Below, piece after piece: positions 18,185-27,535 of a stretch of DNA of 64,000 nt. The notes beneath the pieces were generated by a model. That model was not told where the DNA came from. It did not search any database and worked only from the letters and a program-made list of their open reading frames with translations. Position 1 is the stretch's first letter. Each line of letters starts with the position of its first letter. This DNA comes from an uncultured Dialister sp. (lineage in GTDB: Bacteria; Bacillota_C; Negativicutes; Veillonellales; Dialisteraceae): positions 1-64,000 of the forward strand of contig UPXR01000004.1 in NCBI GenBank assembly GCA_900557365.1. Reading direction: 5' to 3'. A program made the position numbers and the translations under genes.

Positions 18185-19513
18185 TCAGCGAACCAGGCTT
18201 CCCTTGAGCACCCAGGTCTGCGCCGCTTCTACCTTTGCCCTCACCATATCTCCCGTACGGATTCCTTCTTCATAAGGGAAAAGAAGCATTTTATTATGAG
18301 ACGTTCTGCCGTACCAATGCGCCGGGTCCTGTCTGGACGGTCCTTCCACAAGAATTTCGTATTCCTTCCCTTCCATTTCCTTATTCTTTTCCAGACTGAT
18401 TTCATTCTGCACATCCATCAGCTCCTGCAGGCGGCGATGCTTTGTTTCATCATCGATCTGATCCTCCATGCGCGCTGCCGGCGTTCCTGTCCGGGGAGAA
18501 TAAATAAAGGTATATGCCGAATCAAACCGGGCTGTCTTCAAAAGCTGCAGGGTTTCCTGATGCATTTCCTCTGTTTCCCCCGGGAATCCCGTAATCAGGT
18601 CGGTAGTCACAGCAATATCCGGCATTTTCTTCCGTACATAGGCCAGAAGCTCCATGAAATGCTCAATGGTATAGCCCCGATTCATTTTCTTCAGCATTTC
18701 ATTGGAGCCATGCTGCACGGGAAGATGCATATGGCGGGCTACCTTCGGTGAATCGGCCATGGCATCCACCATGGAGAAGGACATATCTCTCGGATGAGAT
18801 GTCATATAGCGGACTCTCTCAATCCCCTCAATCGGATCAATCGCCCGAATCAGATCTCCGAAATCTGTTCCGTTCCGAAAATCAAGCCCATAGGAGTTTA
18901 CGTTCTGTCCCAGAAGCGTAATTTCTTTATATCCTTCCGCTGCCAGGGCGCGGACTTCCTTCACGATATCCTCAATCGGACGGCTGATTTCTCTCCCTCT
19001 CGTATAGGGAACGATGCAATAGGTACAGAATTTATTGCACCCCTGGATGATCGGAATCCAGGCAAAAATCTTGGATTTCCGCACTGCCCTGAGTTCACTG
19101 TAATCCGCTACACTGTGCGGATTCCGTTCTGTCCTGACCACGTGGGTTCTCTTAAGCTGTTCCGCATCCGTAATGATTTCCTTCAGATCATGGATATGAT
19201 ACGGTCCGATTACAAAATCGATGATTGGCATACGCTCAATCAGTTTTCCCTTGTTCTCCTGAGCCATGCAGCCGGCAATTCCCAAAAGAAGATTCGGCTT
19301 CTTATCCTTCAGCTTTTTAATTTCGCCGATTTTCCCATAAACCTTTTCTTCTGCATTCTGCCGAACGCTGCATGTATTCATGATGATGATATCCGCATCC
19401 TCCATTGTATCCGCAGCACGGCAGCCCAGTTCTTCCAGCTGTCCGTTGATTCTTTCCGTATCGGACTCATTCATCTGGCAGCCATAGGTTATGGTGTAAT
19501 ATTTCTTTTCCAT
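18185..19513 (-). CDS. miaB: tRNA-2-methylthio-N6-dimethylallyladenosine synthase MiaB
   Basis: A 442-residue radical SAM methylthiotransferase acting on the base made by MiaA. The N-terminal UPF0004 domain has cysteines in TYGCQMN, NTCSVR and AGCMA, which hold the auxiliary cluster. The radical SAM motif is CNKFCTYCIVPYTRG. A C-terminal TRAM domain binds RNA. The start at 19513 has AAGGA at good spacing; an ATG nine bases earlier overlaps that site. Confidence 0.96.
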   Translation of the reverse strand: MEKKYYTITYGCQMNESDTERINGQLEELGCRAADTMEDADIIIMNTCSVRQNAEEKVYGKIGEIKKLKDKKPNLLLGIAGCMAQENKGKLIERMPIIDFVIGPYHIHDLKEIITDAEQLKRTHVVRTERNPHSVADYSELRAVRKSKIFAWIPIIQGCNKFCTYCIVPYTRGREISRPIEDIVKEVRALAAEGYKEITLLGQNVNSYGLDFRNGTDFGDLIRAIDPIEGIERVRYMTSHPRDMSFSMVDAMADSPKVARHMHLPVQHGSNEMLKKMNRGYTIEHFMELLAYVRKKMPDIAVTTDLITGFPGETEEMHQETLQLLKTARFDSAYTFIYSPRTGTPAARMEDQIDDETKHRRLQELMDVQNEISLEKNKEMEGKEYEILVEGPSRQDPAHWYGRTSHNKMLLFPYEEGIRTGDMVRAKVEAAQTWVLKGSLVR

Positions 19514-19559
19514 CAATACCATCCTTTATTTATCTCATATTACATACAATTATCGTTTT

Positions 19560-19589
19560 ATTATATCATTTTTACTCTGCATAAAACAA
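19560..19589 (-). promoter_or_regulatory. promoter of the miaB-mutS-mutL run
   Basis: Minus-strand extended -10 TGATATAAT (TATAAT at 19565-19560), with TTGTTT (19589-19584) 18 bases upstream. Confidence 0.55.
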
Positions 19590-19662
19590 AGAAAAGCCCG
19601 GCTGCCCTGTCACGCGGAAATCCCTGCAGATCCTTTTTCCCCGGCATGCCGCTCCCCAAAAA

Positions 19663-19703
19663 GAAAAGGGCTGCGAAAAATGAGTTTCCTCTTTTCGCGG
19701 CCC
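19663..19703 (-). terminator. intrinsic terminator of the rib operon
   Basis: Minus-strand arms GGGCCGCGAAAA and TTTTCGCAGCCC around a loop, followed by TTTTCTTTTT, 20 bases after the ribH stop. Confidence 0.85.
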
Positions 19704-19722
19704 CGCATACAGGAAGGGAATA

Positions 19723-20184
19723 TCAGATTTTCTTCATAAGACTTGCCATTTCCAAAGCATCCATTGCGCATTCAAAGCCCTTATTACCCGACTTCAGACC
19801 TGCCCGGTTGATTGCCTGTTCAATCGTATCGGTCGTCAGGATTCCGTACAGAACCGGAATTCCGGCAGAGAGAGAAGCCATAGCAACGCCCTTGGTCACC
19901 TCTGTTGCCACATGTTCATAGTGATCTGTTTCTCCCCGGATCACCGCGCCCAGGCAGATGACTGCATCGTATTTTCCGCATTCAGCCATCTTTTTGGCAG
20001 CCAGAGGAATTTCAAAGGCTCCCGGAACCCAGGCCAGATCCACCTGATCCATATCGACTCCGTGGCGGGACAGTGCATCTGCTGCGCCCTCTATCAGCTT
20101 GGAGACAATCACTTCATTAAAGCGGGATGCAACAATACCGATTTTTACTTCAGGTTCATTAAAATTTCCGTTGATAATATTCAT
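19723..20184 (-). CDS. ribH: 6,7-dimethyl-8-ribityllumazine synthase
   Basis: A 153-residue enzyme that condenses the pyrimidine product of RibD with dihydroxybutanone phosphate from RibBA. The phosphate/pyrimidine pocket motifs [13 protein letters not shown] and [14 protein letters not shown] (catalytic His) are present. Last gene of the rib operon, 14 bases after ribBA. Confidence 0.97.
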   Translation of the reverse strand: MNIINGNFNEPEVKIGIVASRFNEVIVSKLIEGAADALSRHGVDMDQVDLAWVPGAFEIPLAAKKMAECGKYDAVICLGAVIRGETDHYEHVATEVTKGVAMASLSAGIPVLYGILTTDTIEQAINRAGLKSGNKGFECAMDALEMASLMKKI

Positions 20185-20198
20185 TTGATTTCCTCCTG

Positions 20199-21428
20199 TT
20201 AAGCCTTCGGCTCTTCAATTTCCTTATCCAGATTCAAAAGATGGCCCATTTTGTTTTTCTTCACTTCCAGATAGAATTCATCCTCTTTGGTCGGTGCAAT
20301 TTCAATGGGGACCCGTTCCGTAATCGTGATGCCGTATTCGCTTACATCATCAAGCTTCTGCGGATTGTTGGTGAGCAGCCGGATGGATGTCACTCCCAGA
20401 TCCTTCAAAATCTGGGCGCCTGTCATATATTCCCGGAGGTCCGGGGCAAATCCAAGCTTGAGATTAGCCTCCACCGTATCGTACCCCTGGTCCTGCAGTG
20501 CATAGGCTTTGATTTTGTTAATGAGCCCGATGCCTCTTCCTTCCTGACGAAGGTAAACAAGGACACCTCTTCCTTCCTTTGCAATGGCTTTCATTGCTGC
20601 GGAAAGCTGCTGTCCGCAGTCGCAGCGCAGCGAGCCGAAGCAGTCCCCGGTAAGGCATTCCGAGTGGATACGGCAGAGAACCGGTTTCCCGTCACTCACA
20701 TCTCCCATGGTCAGTGCCACATGATGTTCTCCGTTCATTTTCTTGACGAACCCGTAAATCCGGAAATCTCCGTACCGTGTAGGAAGGTTGGCTTCCGCCT
20801 CACGGCTGACCAGTTTTTCATGCTTCTTCCTGTATTCAATGAGGTCCTGAATATTGCCGATCTTCAGCCCTTTTTCTCTGGCTAATTGGAAAAGATCTTC
20901 TCTTCTGGCCATCGTGCCGTCTTCATTCATGATCTCACAGCAGAGACCTGCCGGCTTCAGTCCTGCCAGACGTGCCAGATCAACCGTTGCTTCCGTATGC
21001 CCCGGCCGTTCCAGGACTCCCCACTTCCGCGCCTTCAGCGGGAAGAGGTGGCCCGGTCTCCGGAAATCTGCCGGATCTGCACCGTCCTTGATGGCTTCCA
21101 GGGCCGTCAGGGAACGAGCGGCAGCAGAAACACCCGTACCGGAATCCTTATGGTCAATGGACTGCAGAAAAGCAGTCTGATGATTGTCTGTATTATGCTG
21201 AATCATCGGTCCCAGGTACAGAGAATCCGCAAATTCTTCGGACATGGGCATACAGATAACCCCTTTCGCCTCGGAAGCCATGCGGTTTACATTTTCCGGT
21301 GTCGCAAATTCTGCTGCGCAGATGTAGTCTCCTTCGTTCTCCCGGGATTCTGCATCCTGCATAATAACAATATGCCCCTGCCGGATTTCTTCAATAATTT
21401 CTTCAATGCTGTCAAATTTATAATCCAT
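20199..21428 (-). CDS. ribBA: bifunctional dihydroxybutanone phosphate synthase / GTP cyclohydrolase II
   Basis: A 409-residue fusion supplying both starting compounds of riboflavin. The N-terminal RibB domain has the [10 protein letters not shown] acidic loop and the PGH / GHTEA motif. The C-terminal RibA domain has the zinc-site cysteines in [17 protein letters not shown] and the catalytic [11 protein letters not shown] loop. It overlaps the end of ribE by 11 bases. Confidence 0.97.
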   Translation of the reverse strand: MDYKFDSIEEIIEEIRQGHIVIMQDAESRENEGDYICAAEFATPENVNRMASEAKGVICMPMSEEFADSLYLGPMIQHNTDNHQTAFLQSIDHKDSGTGVSAAARSLTALEAIKDGADPADFRRPGHLFPLKARKWGVLERPGHTEATVDLARLAGLKPAGLCCEIMNEDGTMARREDLFQLAREKGLKIGNIQDLIEYRKKHEKLVSREAEANLPTRYGDFRIYGFVKKMNGEHHVALTMGDVSDGKPVLCRIHSECLTGDCFGSLRCDCGQQLSAAMKAIAKEGRGVLVYLRQEGRGIGLINKIKAYALQDQGYDTVEANLKLGFAPDLREYMTGAQILKDLGVTSIRLLTNNPQKLDDVSEYGITITERVPIEIAPTKEDEFYLEVKKNKMGHLLNLDKEIEEPKA

Positions 21429-22071
21429 GATACCCTCCTGTCTTCAGACCTTCCAGCATTCCAAGGGAAATATTCCGCTCCGGCCCGCTCTGTATCAAAT
21501 TTTCCACATATTTTCCCAAATAATCACACTCAATATTCACAGGATCTCCGGGTTGTTTTTTCAAAAGGATTGTTTCCTCTCCCGTATGAGGAATCAGCGC
21601 TACGGAAAACCCGTCGCTGCGCCGTTCCGATATAGTAAGGCTGACTCCATCCACTGCAATGGATCCTTTTTCTATGACATATTTCATCCATTTTCTCTCC
21701 AGAGAAAAGGAAATATTAACTGCATTGTCTTCCTTTGTAAAAGAAATAATTTTTCCTGTCGTATCCACGTGGCCCAGCATAATGTGTCCGCCCAGTCTTG
21801 CCCCCACAGAGAGCGCCCTTTCGAGATTCACCGGAGAACCGGGCCGGACGATGGAAAAAGATGTTCTTCGCATCGTCTCCGGAGTAAGGTCTGCCTGAAA
21901 GGATGTGCCATCCATTCCGCAAATCGTCAGACAGGTCCCGTTCACAGCGATGCTGTCTCCGAGGTGAGCATCGCTCAGGATTTTTTTACAGGAAATCGTA
22001 AACCGGCAGGATTGACCGCTCCGTCGGATTTCCCGGACAGCCCCGATTTCTTCCACAAGTCCCGTAAACAA
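21418..22071 (-). CDS. ribE: riboflavin synthase alpha chain
   Basis: A 217-residue enzyme that dismutates two lumazines to riboflavin. It has two repeated lumazine-binding halves, each starting with a related motif ([10 protein letters not shown] and [13 protein letters not shown]). It directly follows ribD without a gap. Confidence 0.96.
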   Translation of the reverse strand: MFTGLVEEIGAVREIRRSGQSCRFTISCKKILSDAHLGDSIAVNGTCLTICGMDGTSFQADLTPETMRRTSFSIVRPGSPVNLERALSVGARLGGHIMLGHVDTTGKIISFTKEDNAVNISFSLERKWMKYVIEKGSIAVDGVSLTISERRSDGFSVALIPHTGEETILLKKQPGDPVNIECDYLGKYVENLIQSGPERNISLGMLEGLKTGGYHGL

Positions 22072-23247
22072 TTATCTTTCTCCTTCCGGACACACTTCAT
22101 TCTGACCTGCTGTTTTTCCCGGGTCTTTATCCGGGACAGCAGCGCATGCTTTATGGTCCACATAGGCTTCTACTACAAGATCTTCTCCCGACATTTCCGT
22201 GGAAATATTCTTCAGCTTCACCGCTTCGGGAATAGACGCTGTTCCCTGCCCGCCTACGAGTCCCGGAGCTTCTTTCCCTCCGATAATCATGGGAGAAACA
22301 TAAATACGCACCTTATCGACAATTCCTGCCTCAAAAGCAGAAGCCGCCAGTTCCGCACCGCCTTCCAGAAGGATTCCGTCAATGCCTTTCAGATAAAGTC
22401 CGGTCATCGCTGCCGATAAATCAACTTTCCCGTTCTCCTCACTGTCTGCCAGGATGATTTCCGCACCCATGTCTTCAAAATCCTTCCGTCTTCCTTCTCC
22501 GGAAGCAGAGGTGGTGATGATAATCACCCGTCCCTCCTCCCGGAATACCTTAGCCACCGGCGGAACAGATAATTTCCCATCAACAATGATCCTCACCGGA
22601 TCTGCAAACCCCTTCGTCCGGGCCGTCAGCCGCGGATTGTCTGCCAGAATTGTCCCTGCACCGACCATAATGCCTGCATAGCATCCCCGGAGCATATGTA
22701 CTTCTTCCCGGGATGCTTCTCCGGAAATCCACTGGGATTCCCCGGTATAGCAGGCCGTTTTTCCATCAAGGGACATGGCCGCTTTGTACAGTACAAACGG
22801 TTTGCGGGCCGTAATATATTTCAGGAAAACCTCATTCAGCTTTCTTGCTTTTTCTTCCAGAACACCCACTGTAACGGAAATTCCCGCTTCTTTCAGCTTA
22901 CGGATGCTCTTTCCCGCCACCAGCGGATTGGGATCTTCCATGGCAATAACCACCCGCGCCACTTTCTTGGCTATAACCAGATCCACGCAGGGCGGTGTCT
23001 TCCCGTAATGAGCACACGGTTCCAGGCTCACATAGAGCGTCGCTCCCTCCGGATCCTCGCTGCAGTGCGCAAATGCATTGACCTCTGCATGGGGACCTCC
23101 GAACTGTTCATGCCATCCTTCTCCAATGATACGGCCGTCCCGGACTACGACAGCTCCCACCATGGGATTCGGCCTTGTATGCCCCAATCCCCTGAGTGCC
23201 AGCTCCAGCGCTCTTGCCATATATTTCCGATCTTCATCGATACGCAA
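22072..23247 (-). CDS. ribD: bifunctional riboflavin deaminase/reductase RibD
   Basis: About 391 residues. The N-terminal cytidine-deaminase-like domain has the zinc motifs HAEVNAF and PCAHYGKTPPC, and the C-terminal dihydrofolate-reductase-like domain reduces the ribosyl group. The C-terminus has about 25 extra polar residues. No ATG fits the family start. The best is TTG at 23247, giving MRIDEDRKYMARAL, with GGTGG five bases upstream. That site and the T-run before the TTG belong to the riboswitch terminator. A GTG at 23256 lies inside the hairpin arm and is less likely. Confidence 0.93.
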   Translation of the reverse strand: MRIDEDRKYMARALELALRGLGHTRPNPMVGAVVVRDGRIIGEGWHEQFGGPHAEVNAFAHCSEDPEGATLYVSLEPCAHYGKTPPCVDLVIAKKVARVVIAMEDPNPLVAGKSIRKLKEAGISVTVGVLEEKARKLNEVFLKYITARKPFVLYKAAMSLDGKTACYTGESQWISGEASREEVHMLRGCYAGIMVGAGTILADNPRLTARTKGFADPVRIIVDGKLSVPPVAKVFREEGRVIIITTSASGEGRRKDFEDMGAEIILADSEENGKVDLSAAMTGLYLKGIDGILLEGGAELAASAFEAGIVDKVRIYVSPMIIGGKEAPGLVGGQGTASIPEAVKLKNISTEMSGEDLVVEAYVDHKACAAVPDKDPGKTAGQNEVCPEGER

Positions 23248-23284
23248 AAAAACCACCTTCCCTTTCTTTCAGGGAGGTGGTTTC
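23246..23284 (-). terminator. riboswitch-controlled terminator overlapping the ribD ribosome site
   Basis: Minus-strand arms AAACCACCTCCCT and AGGGAAGGTGGTTT with a short loop, then seven T (23252-23246). The 3' arm contains the ribD Shine-Dalgarno sequence and the T-run ends in the proposed TTG start. Confidence 0.88.
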
Positions 23285-23301
23285 CAATAACAAATTCCAC
23301 T

Positions 23302-23412
23302 CTTCTTTCATCCGGACTGTAACCGTCGGCCCCGGAATTTCACCGGATCTACCATTATGGTTCGCGGGCTTTACCGCCGGTGGGGATTTGCACCCCGCCC
23401 TGAAGAGATATC
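23302..23412 (-). promoter_or_regulatory. FMN riboswitch (RFN element)
   Basis: Minus-strand sequence matches the RFN core: GGGCGGGGTGCAAATCCCCA, CCGGCGGTAAAGCCCGCGA, GGTGAAATTCCGGGGCCGAC and GGTTACAGTCCGGAT. The closing P1 stem is CTCTTC pairing with GAAGAG. FMN binding is expected to favour the downstream terminator and shut off ribD-ribE-ribBA-ribH. Confidence 0.97.
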
Positions 23413-23419
23413 TTTTTCA

Positions 23420-23447
23420 ATTATAACAATTCCCCGGAATATATCAA
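23420..23447 (-). promoter_or_regulatory. promoter of the rib operon
   Basis: Minus-strand TTGATA (23447-23442), a 16-base spacer, then TATAAT (23425-23420). Predicted start of transcription is at the 5' edge of the riboswitch. An 11-bp inverted repeat (23429-23439 with 23454-23464) straddles the -35. Confidence 0.75.
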
Positions 23448-23468
23448 GTCATCTCCGGAGAATTCCTG

Positions 23469-24137
23469 TCATTCCAGGATCGACTCCGCTTCCGCGTAAA
23501 CATCTCTGCCGATATCCTCAACAGAGCGAAGAATGCCGGCCCGGAAGCAGCTGATTTTCTTCCAGCCGTATGACCGGACCAGTTCCTGATATGCTTCATG
23601 ACACTTAGCCAGATACTCAAAATGAGTTTCATGGATATCCATAGAGCCGCCTTTCCGGGCTCTCTCCCGGACCAGTTTCTCTGAAACCTGCAATGGTATA
23701 TCCAGAAGAATCACCAGATCCGGCCGGGGCAACTCCAGCTCTCCGTATTCCGTCTTTTCCAGCCAGTCAGCAAACTGCTGCCGTTCTTCTTTTTTCTCAT
23801 ACTTTGTCATCTGATGCACCATATTGCTCGTGGTATATCGGTCAGCAATGACAATCCCGCCCTGTTCATAAAAATTCTTCCATTTCATCCGATAGGATGC
23901 AAAGCGGTCCACCGCAAAAAAGAGCGATGCCGCATAGGGGTTTACTGCCTCCGGATCTCTGCCGAAATCTCCGCGAAGGTACATTTTCACCAGGGCAGAG
24001 GATTCACTGCCGTAATCCGGAAAAGAAACATGCATAACTCTCTTCCCTGCCTCAGATAATTTCTTCTCCAGAAGGGCAGACTGCGTCTCTTTTCCGCTTC
24101 CGTCAATGCCTTCCAATACAATCAGTTTGCCTTTCAT
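23469..24137 (-). CDS. tmk: thymidylate kinase-family protein
   Basis: A 222-residue P-loop kinase that should phosphorylate dTMP to dTDP. It has P-loop EGIDGSGKETQ and the DRYTTSN motif. In place of the usual TREPGGT stretch it has FPDYGSES, typical of a second Firmicute Tmk subgroup, so a related nucleotide could be the true substrate. The start at 24137 has AAGGAGG five bases upstream. It is its own unit ahead of the rib promoter. Confidence 0.85.
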   Translation of the reverse strand: MKGKLIVLEGIDGSGKETQSALLEKKLSEAGKRVMHVSFPDYGSESSALVKMYLRGDFGRDPEAVNPYAASLFFAVDRFASYRMKWKNFYEQGGIVIADRYTTSNMVHQMTKYEKKEERQQFADWLEKTEYGELELPRPDLVILLDIPLQVSEKLVRERARKGGSMDIHETHFEYLAKCHEAYQELVRSYGWKKISCFRAGILRSVEDIGRDVYAEAESILE

Positions 24138-24160
24138 GACAGCCTCCTTAGTTCGGATGT

Positions 24161-24189
24161 ATTGTACCATAGATAGGAATGTACTCCAA
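24161..24189 (-). promoter_or_regulatory. promoter of the thymidylate kinase gene
   Basis: Minus-strand TTGGAG (24189-24184), a 17-base spacer, then TACAAT (24166-24161) with an extended TG. Confidence 0.6.
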
Positions 24190-24295
24190 CAGGAACCGCG
24201 GAATATTTTCCGTGAACAGGCAGAAAGACAAAGGAGACCTTCCCGGATTTTTCTTTCTTCCTTACTGCTGTTGTCCGGGAGAATCCCATCAAATC

Positions 24296-24320
24296 GAAAA
24301 AGGACTGCTAAAGCAGTCCT
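24296..24320 (-). terminator. intrinsic terminator after pth
   Basis: Perfect arms AGGACTGCT and AGCAGTCCT separated by two bases, followed by five T on the minus strand, six bases after the pth stop. Confidence 0.88.
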
Positions 24321-24325
24321 CCTCG

Positions 24326-24895
24326 TTATTTCTTTTTGGGATTAAACAGATTCATGGCACGATCCACGCCATCTTTCAGTGCCGCCTCGACAGAATCAGC
24401 CGTATATTTCTTGGCCTCCTCCAGCAGCGCTATATCTTCTCCGTAAGGACGGGAAAGAACATGTTCCACGACAGTATGCCCATCCTTCGGATGCCCCACG
24501 CCGATCCGAAACCGAGCAAACTGCTCGCTTCCCAGATGAGCGATAAGAGATTTCATCCCATTGTGTCCGCCGGCGGAGCCTTTCTTACGGATTCTTGTCT
24601 TTCCCGGAGGAAGATCCAAATCATCACAAATGATATAAATATCTTCCAAAGGAACTTTGTAGTACTTGGCAATAGCACCGACTGCCTCTCCGCTGTTGTT
24701 CATATACGTCAGAGGCTTCACCAGAAGCGTTTTTTCTCCGTTTACCATGACCTGAGCAATGTCTGCTTTCATATCCTGCTTCCAGATTCCTGCATGGAAC
24801 CGTTCAGCCAGGATATCAATAACATCAAAACCCATATTGTGTCTGGTATGCTCGTATTCTTTCCCCGGATTTCCCAGGCCTGCGATAATCTTCAT
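24326..24895 (-). CDS. pth: peptidyl-tRNA hydrolase
   Basis: A 189-residue esterase that releases tRNA from dropped peptidyl-tRNA. The catalytic His is in the N-terminal segment GNPGKEYEHTRHNMGF. The tRNA-binding Asn residues are in KPLTYMNNSG and KGSAGGHNGMKS, and the catalytic Asp is in IICDDLDLP. Its start abuts the prs stop by one base, so they form one operon. Confidence 0.96.
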   Translation of the reverse strand: MKIIAGLGNPGKEYEHTRHNMGFDVIDILAERFHAGIWKQDMKADIAQVMVNGEKTLLVKPLTYMNNSGEAVGAIAKYYKVPLEDIYIICDDLDLPPGKTRIRKKGSAGGHNGMKSLIAHLGSEQFARFRIGVGHPKDGHTVVEHVLSRPYGEDIALLEEAKKYTADSVEAALKDGVDRAMNLFNPKKK

Positions 24896-25848
24896 TATTT
24901 ATCGAACAGGGAGCTGACAGATGCATCATGGAAAATACGAAGGATGGCTTCACCCAGAAGAGGAGCAATGGAAAGGACAGTCAGCTTGTCCTGCATCTTT
25001 TCCTTCTCGATCGGCAGAGAGTTGGTAACAACCAGTTCCTTGATATTGGAATTTTTGATTCTTTCTGTAGCGGGATCGGTCAGAACCGGATGGCAGACAG
25101 CTGCATAAACGCCTCTTGCGCCATATTCTGCCAGGGCTTTTGCCCCTTCACAGAGGGAGCCGGCAGTATCAACGATATCATCCACGATAAAGCAGTTTCT
25201 GTCTTTTACTTCACCGATGATATTCATGACTTTAGCCACACCCGGTTCCGGACGGCGTTTTTCAATAATAGCAATCGGTGCGCCTACACGGTCAGCCAAT
25301 TCTCTTGCACGGGTAACTCCTCCGAGATCCGGGGAAACAATGGTCAGGTTTTCCAAGTTCTTGGATTTTACATAATCAGCCAGGATGGAAGCGGAAAGCA
25401 GATGATCTACCGGTACGTCGAAGAATCCCTGAATCTGACCTGCATGGAGATCCATGGTCACGACACGGGTAACCCCTGCAGTGGACATCAGGTCTGCGAC
25501 CAGCTTGGAGCTGATCGGTTCACGGCCTCTTGTTTTTCTGTCCTGACGGGCATAGCCGTAATAAGGAACGACAACAGTAATATGACGGGCAGATGCTCTC
25601 TTCAGTGCATCTACCATAATCAGCATTTCCATCAGATTGTCATTGACCGGAGCGCCTGTGGGCTGAATGATGAAGCAGTCCTTGCCGCGGACACTTTCAT
25701 TGATCATGACCTGAATTTCTCCGTTGTTGAAACGGCCGCAGATTGCTTTTCCCAGCGGTACTCCGATATAATCGGAAATTTCCCTGGCCAGAGCCGGATG
25801 CGAATTCCCCGTAAAAATCTTAAGCTTAGAAGTGTCTTCCATGTCCAT
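24895..25848 (-). CDS. prs: ribose-phosphate diphosphokinase (PRPP synthetase)
   Basis: A 317-residue class I enzyme making PRPP, needed by the his and pyr operons further along the window. The ATP-binding YYGYARQDRK, the catalytic-flexible region with GREPISSK, and the PRPP-loop FIVDDIVDTAGS are present. The start has GGGAGAGG seven bases upstream. The leader of about 90 bases can form a CTCCG/CGGAG hairpin of unknown role. Confidence 0.96.
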   Translation of the reverse strand: MDMEDTSKLKIFTGNSHPALAREISDYIGVPLGKAICGRFNNGEIQVMINESVRGKDCFIIQPTGAPVNDNLMEMLIMVDALKRASARHITVVVPYYGYARQDRKTRGREPISSKLVADLMSTAGVTRVVTMDLHAGQIQGFFDVPVDHLLSASILADYVKSKNLENLTIVSPDLGGVTRARELADRVGAPIAIIEKRRPEPGVAKVMNIIGEVKDRNCFIVDDIVDTAGSLCEGAKALAEYGARGVYAAVCHPVLTDPATERIKNSNIKELVVTNSLPIEKEKMQDKLTVLSIAPLLGEAILRIFHDASVSSLFDK

Positions 25849-25944
25849 GTTACTGCCTCTCCCTTTTCAGCATGATAAAAGTGATAAAATCTCCGCAAAA
25901 AACGGATGAAATTTCATACGGAGCCGCGAAGTACTCCTTTATCT

Positions 25945-25950
25945 ATTATA
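25945..25950 (-). promoter_or_regulatory. -10 element of the prs-pth unit
   Basis: Minus-strand TATAAT about 95 bases before prs. No clear -35 (closest TTCGCA at 18 bases). Confidence 0.45.
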
Positions 25951-26009
25951 TACCAAGGTTTTACGAACTGCGAACAAAAAACGCTTTTTTCGTTTTTCTG
26001 CAGAATCGG

Positions 26010-27389
26010 TCAGTCCTTGTAGGTATCGTCATTGACCCATTCTTCAATATTCTTCTGTTTTGCTCTTGCCACAGACAGTGCTCTTGCAGGAACGTCCTTT
26101 GTAATGGTAGAGCCTGCCGCAGTAAAGGCCCTCTCTCCGATATGGACGGGCGCTACCAGATTCGTATTGCATCCGATAAACGCATGATCGTCAATGGTGC
26201 AGCGATGCTTATTTTTCCCGTCAAAGTTAACCGTAACCGTACCGCACCCAAAGTTTACATGTTTTCCCAGATCGGAATCACCGCAGTAAATCAGATGCGG
26301 AAGTTTTGTTCCGTCATCTACATTGGAATTCTTTACCTCTACAAAATTGCCGATCTTGATGTGATCATGCAGGACCGTATTCGGACGAAGATGAACAAAC
26401 GGACCGATTTCGTTGTAGTTTCCGATAGTGCATTCATGAGCATAAACCCGGTTCAGATGTGTGAAGTCTCCGCATTTCACATCTGCCAGTTCCGTGTCCG
26501 GCCCGATGCGGCAGCCTTCTCCCACTACGGTTTTTCCGCTCAGGATGGTTCCCGGCAAAAGGACGGTATCCCTTCCCACCTGTACATCCTGTTCAACATA
26601 GGTATGCTCGGGATCGATAATGCTGACGCCTTCCGCCATCAATTCTTCCGCCTTTCTCAGCCGAAGAATCCGATCTGCCTGTGACAGCTGAATTCGGGAA
26701 TTAACCCCCATTGTTTCATCGGGGTTGTTCGATACCAATGGAATAACCTTCAGCCCCTTCCGAATCATGATGCCGAACACATCGGTCAGGTAATATTCTC
26801 CCTGCGCATTATGATTGTCAATCTGTGCAAGAGCTTCCATCAGCGGACCAGCCTTGAATACATAGGTCCCCGTATTGATTTCATGGATCGCCAGCTGTTC
26901 CGGCGTACCGTCCTTCTGCTCTACAATAGAAAGCATATTTCCGTTTTCGTCACGGATAACACGGCCGTATCCGAAAGGATCATCCAGCATCGCTGTCAGG
27001 ACCGATGCTGCCGCTCCGCTTTTCCTGCATTCCTCATAAAGGCGGGAAATTGTTTTTCCTTCCAGAAGCGGTGTATCTCCGCAAATAACCAGCACATATC
27101 CATCCTTATCCTGCTCAAAAGCCGGCATAGCCTGAATGACTGCATGACCGGTTCCCAGCTGTTCTTCCTGATGTACGAAGGAAACATTCTCCTTCTCCAG
27201 AGCTTCTCTGACCAGTTCTTCCTTGAATCCCGTAATGACCACACATTTCGAAAACCCGCCTTCTCTTACAACGCGGATCACCTGCTTGACCATAGGTACG
27301 CCGCAGACCTTGTGAAGCACCTTGGGATAGGATGATTTCATCCGTGTACCCTGGCCTGCTGCCAATATGACAGCTGTCAATTCTGACAT
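26010..27389 (-). CDS. glmU: bifunctional UDP-GlcNAc pyrophosphorylase / glucosamine-1-P acetyltransferase GlmU
   Basis: A 459-residue enzyme making UDP-GlcNAc for peptidoglycan and lipopolysaccharide. The N-terminal nucleotidyltransferase has LAAGQGTRMKS and the metal-binding CGDTPLL. The C-terminal half is a left-handed beta-helix of hexapeptide repeats ending in the acetyl-CoA site. The start at 27389 (MSELTAVILAAG) has AAGGAAGGG upstream; the open frame runs 31 codons further without support. Confidence 0.96.
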   Translation of the reverse strand: MSELTAVILAAGQGTRMKSSYPKVLHKVCGVPMVKQVIRVVREGGFSKCVVITGFKEELVREALEKENVSFVHQEEQLGTGHAVIQAMPAFEQDKDGYVLVICGDTPLLEGKTISRLYEECRKSGAAASVLTAMLDDPFGYGRVIRDENGNMLSIVEQKDGTPEQLAIHEINTGTYVFKAGPLMEALAQIDNHNAQGEYYLTDVFGIMIRKGLKVIPLVSNNPDETMGVNSRIQLSQADRILRLRKAEELMAEGVSIIDPEHTYVEQDVQVGRDTVLLPGTILSGKTVVGEGCRIGPDTELADVKCGDFTHLNRVYAHECTIGNYNEIGPFVHLRPNTVLHDHIKIGNFVEVKNSNVDDGTKLPHLIYCGDSDLGKHVNFGCGTVTVNFDGKNKHRCTIDDHAFIGCNTNLVAPVHIGERAFTAAGSTITKDVPARALSVARAKQKNIEEWVNDDTYKD

Positions 27390-27472
27390 ATCTTTCCCTT
27401 CCTTCTTGCAACCTAAATTACGAATCCGTCCGAATCCCATCTGTGAATTTCGTAAACAGACCCGTACCATGT

Positions 27473-27501
27473 ATTTTAACAAATGAAATCAGGTCAATCA
27501 A
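27473..27501 (-). promoter_or_regulatory. promoter of glmU
   Basis: Minus-strand TTGATT (27501-27496), a 17-base spacer, then TAAAAT (27478-27473). Confidence 0.6.
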
Positions 27502-27535
27502 GGAAAGACCGTTTCGCTTTCCAAAGATTCCCTGC

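Noticed and set aside
25860..25945. Possible regulatory RNA in the prs leader
   Set aside because: Only a short CTCCG/CGGAG stem is seen, with no match to a known riboswitch class.
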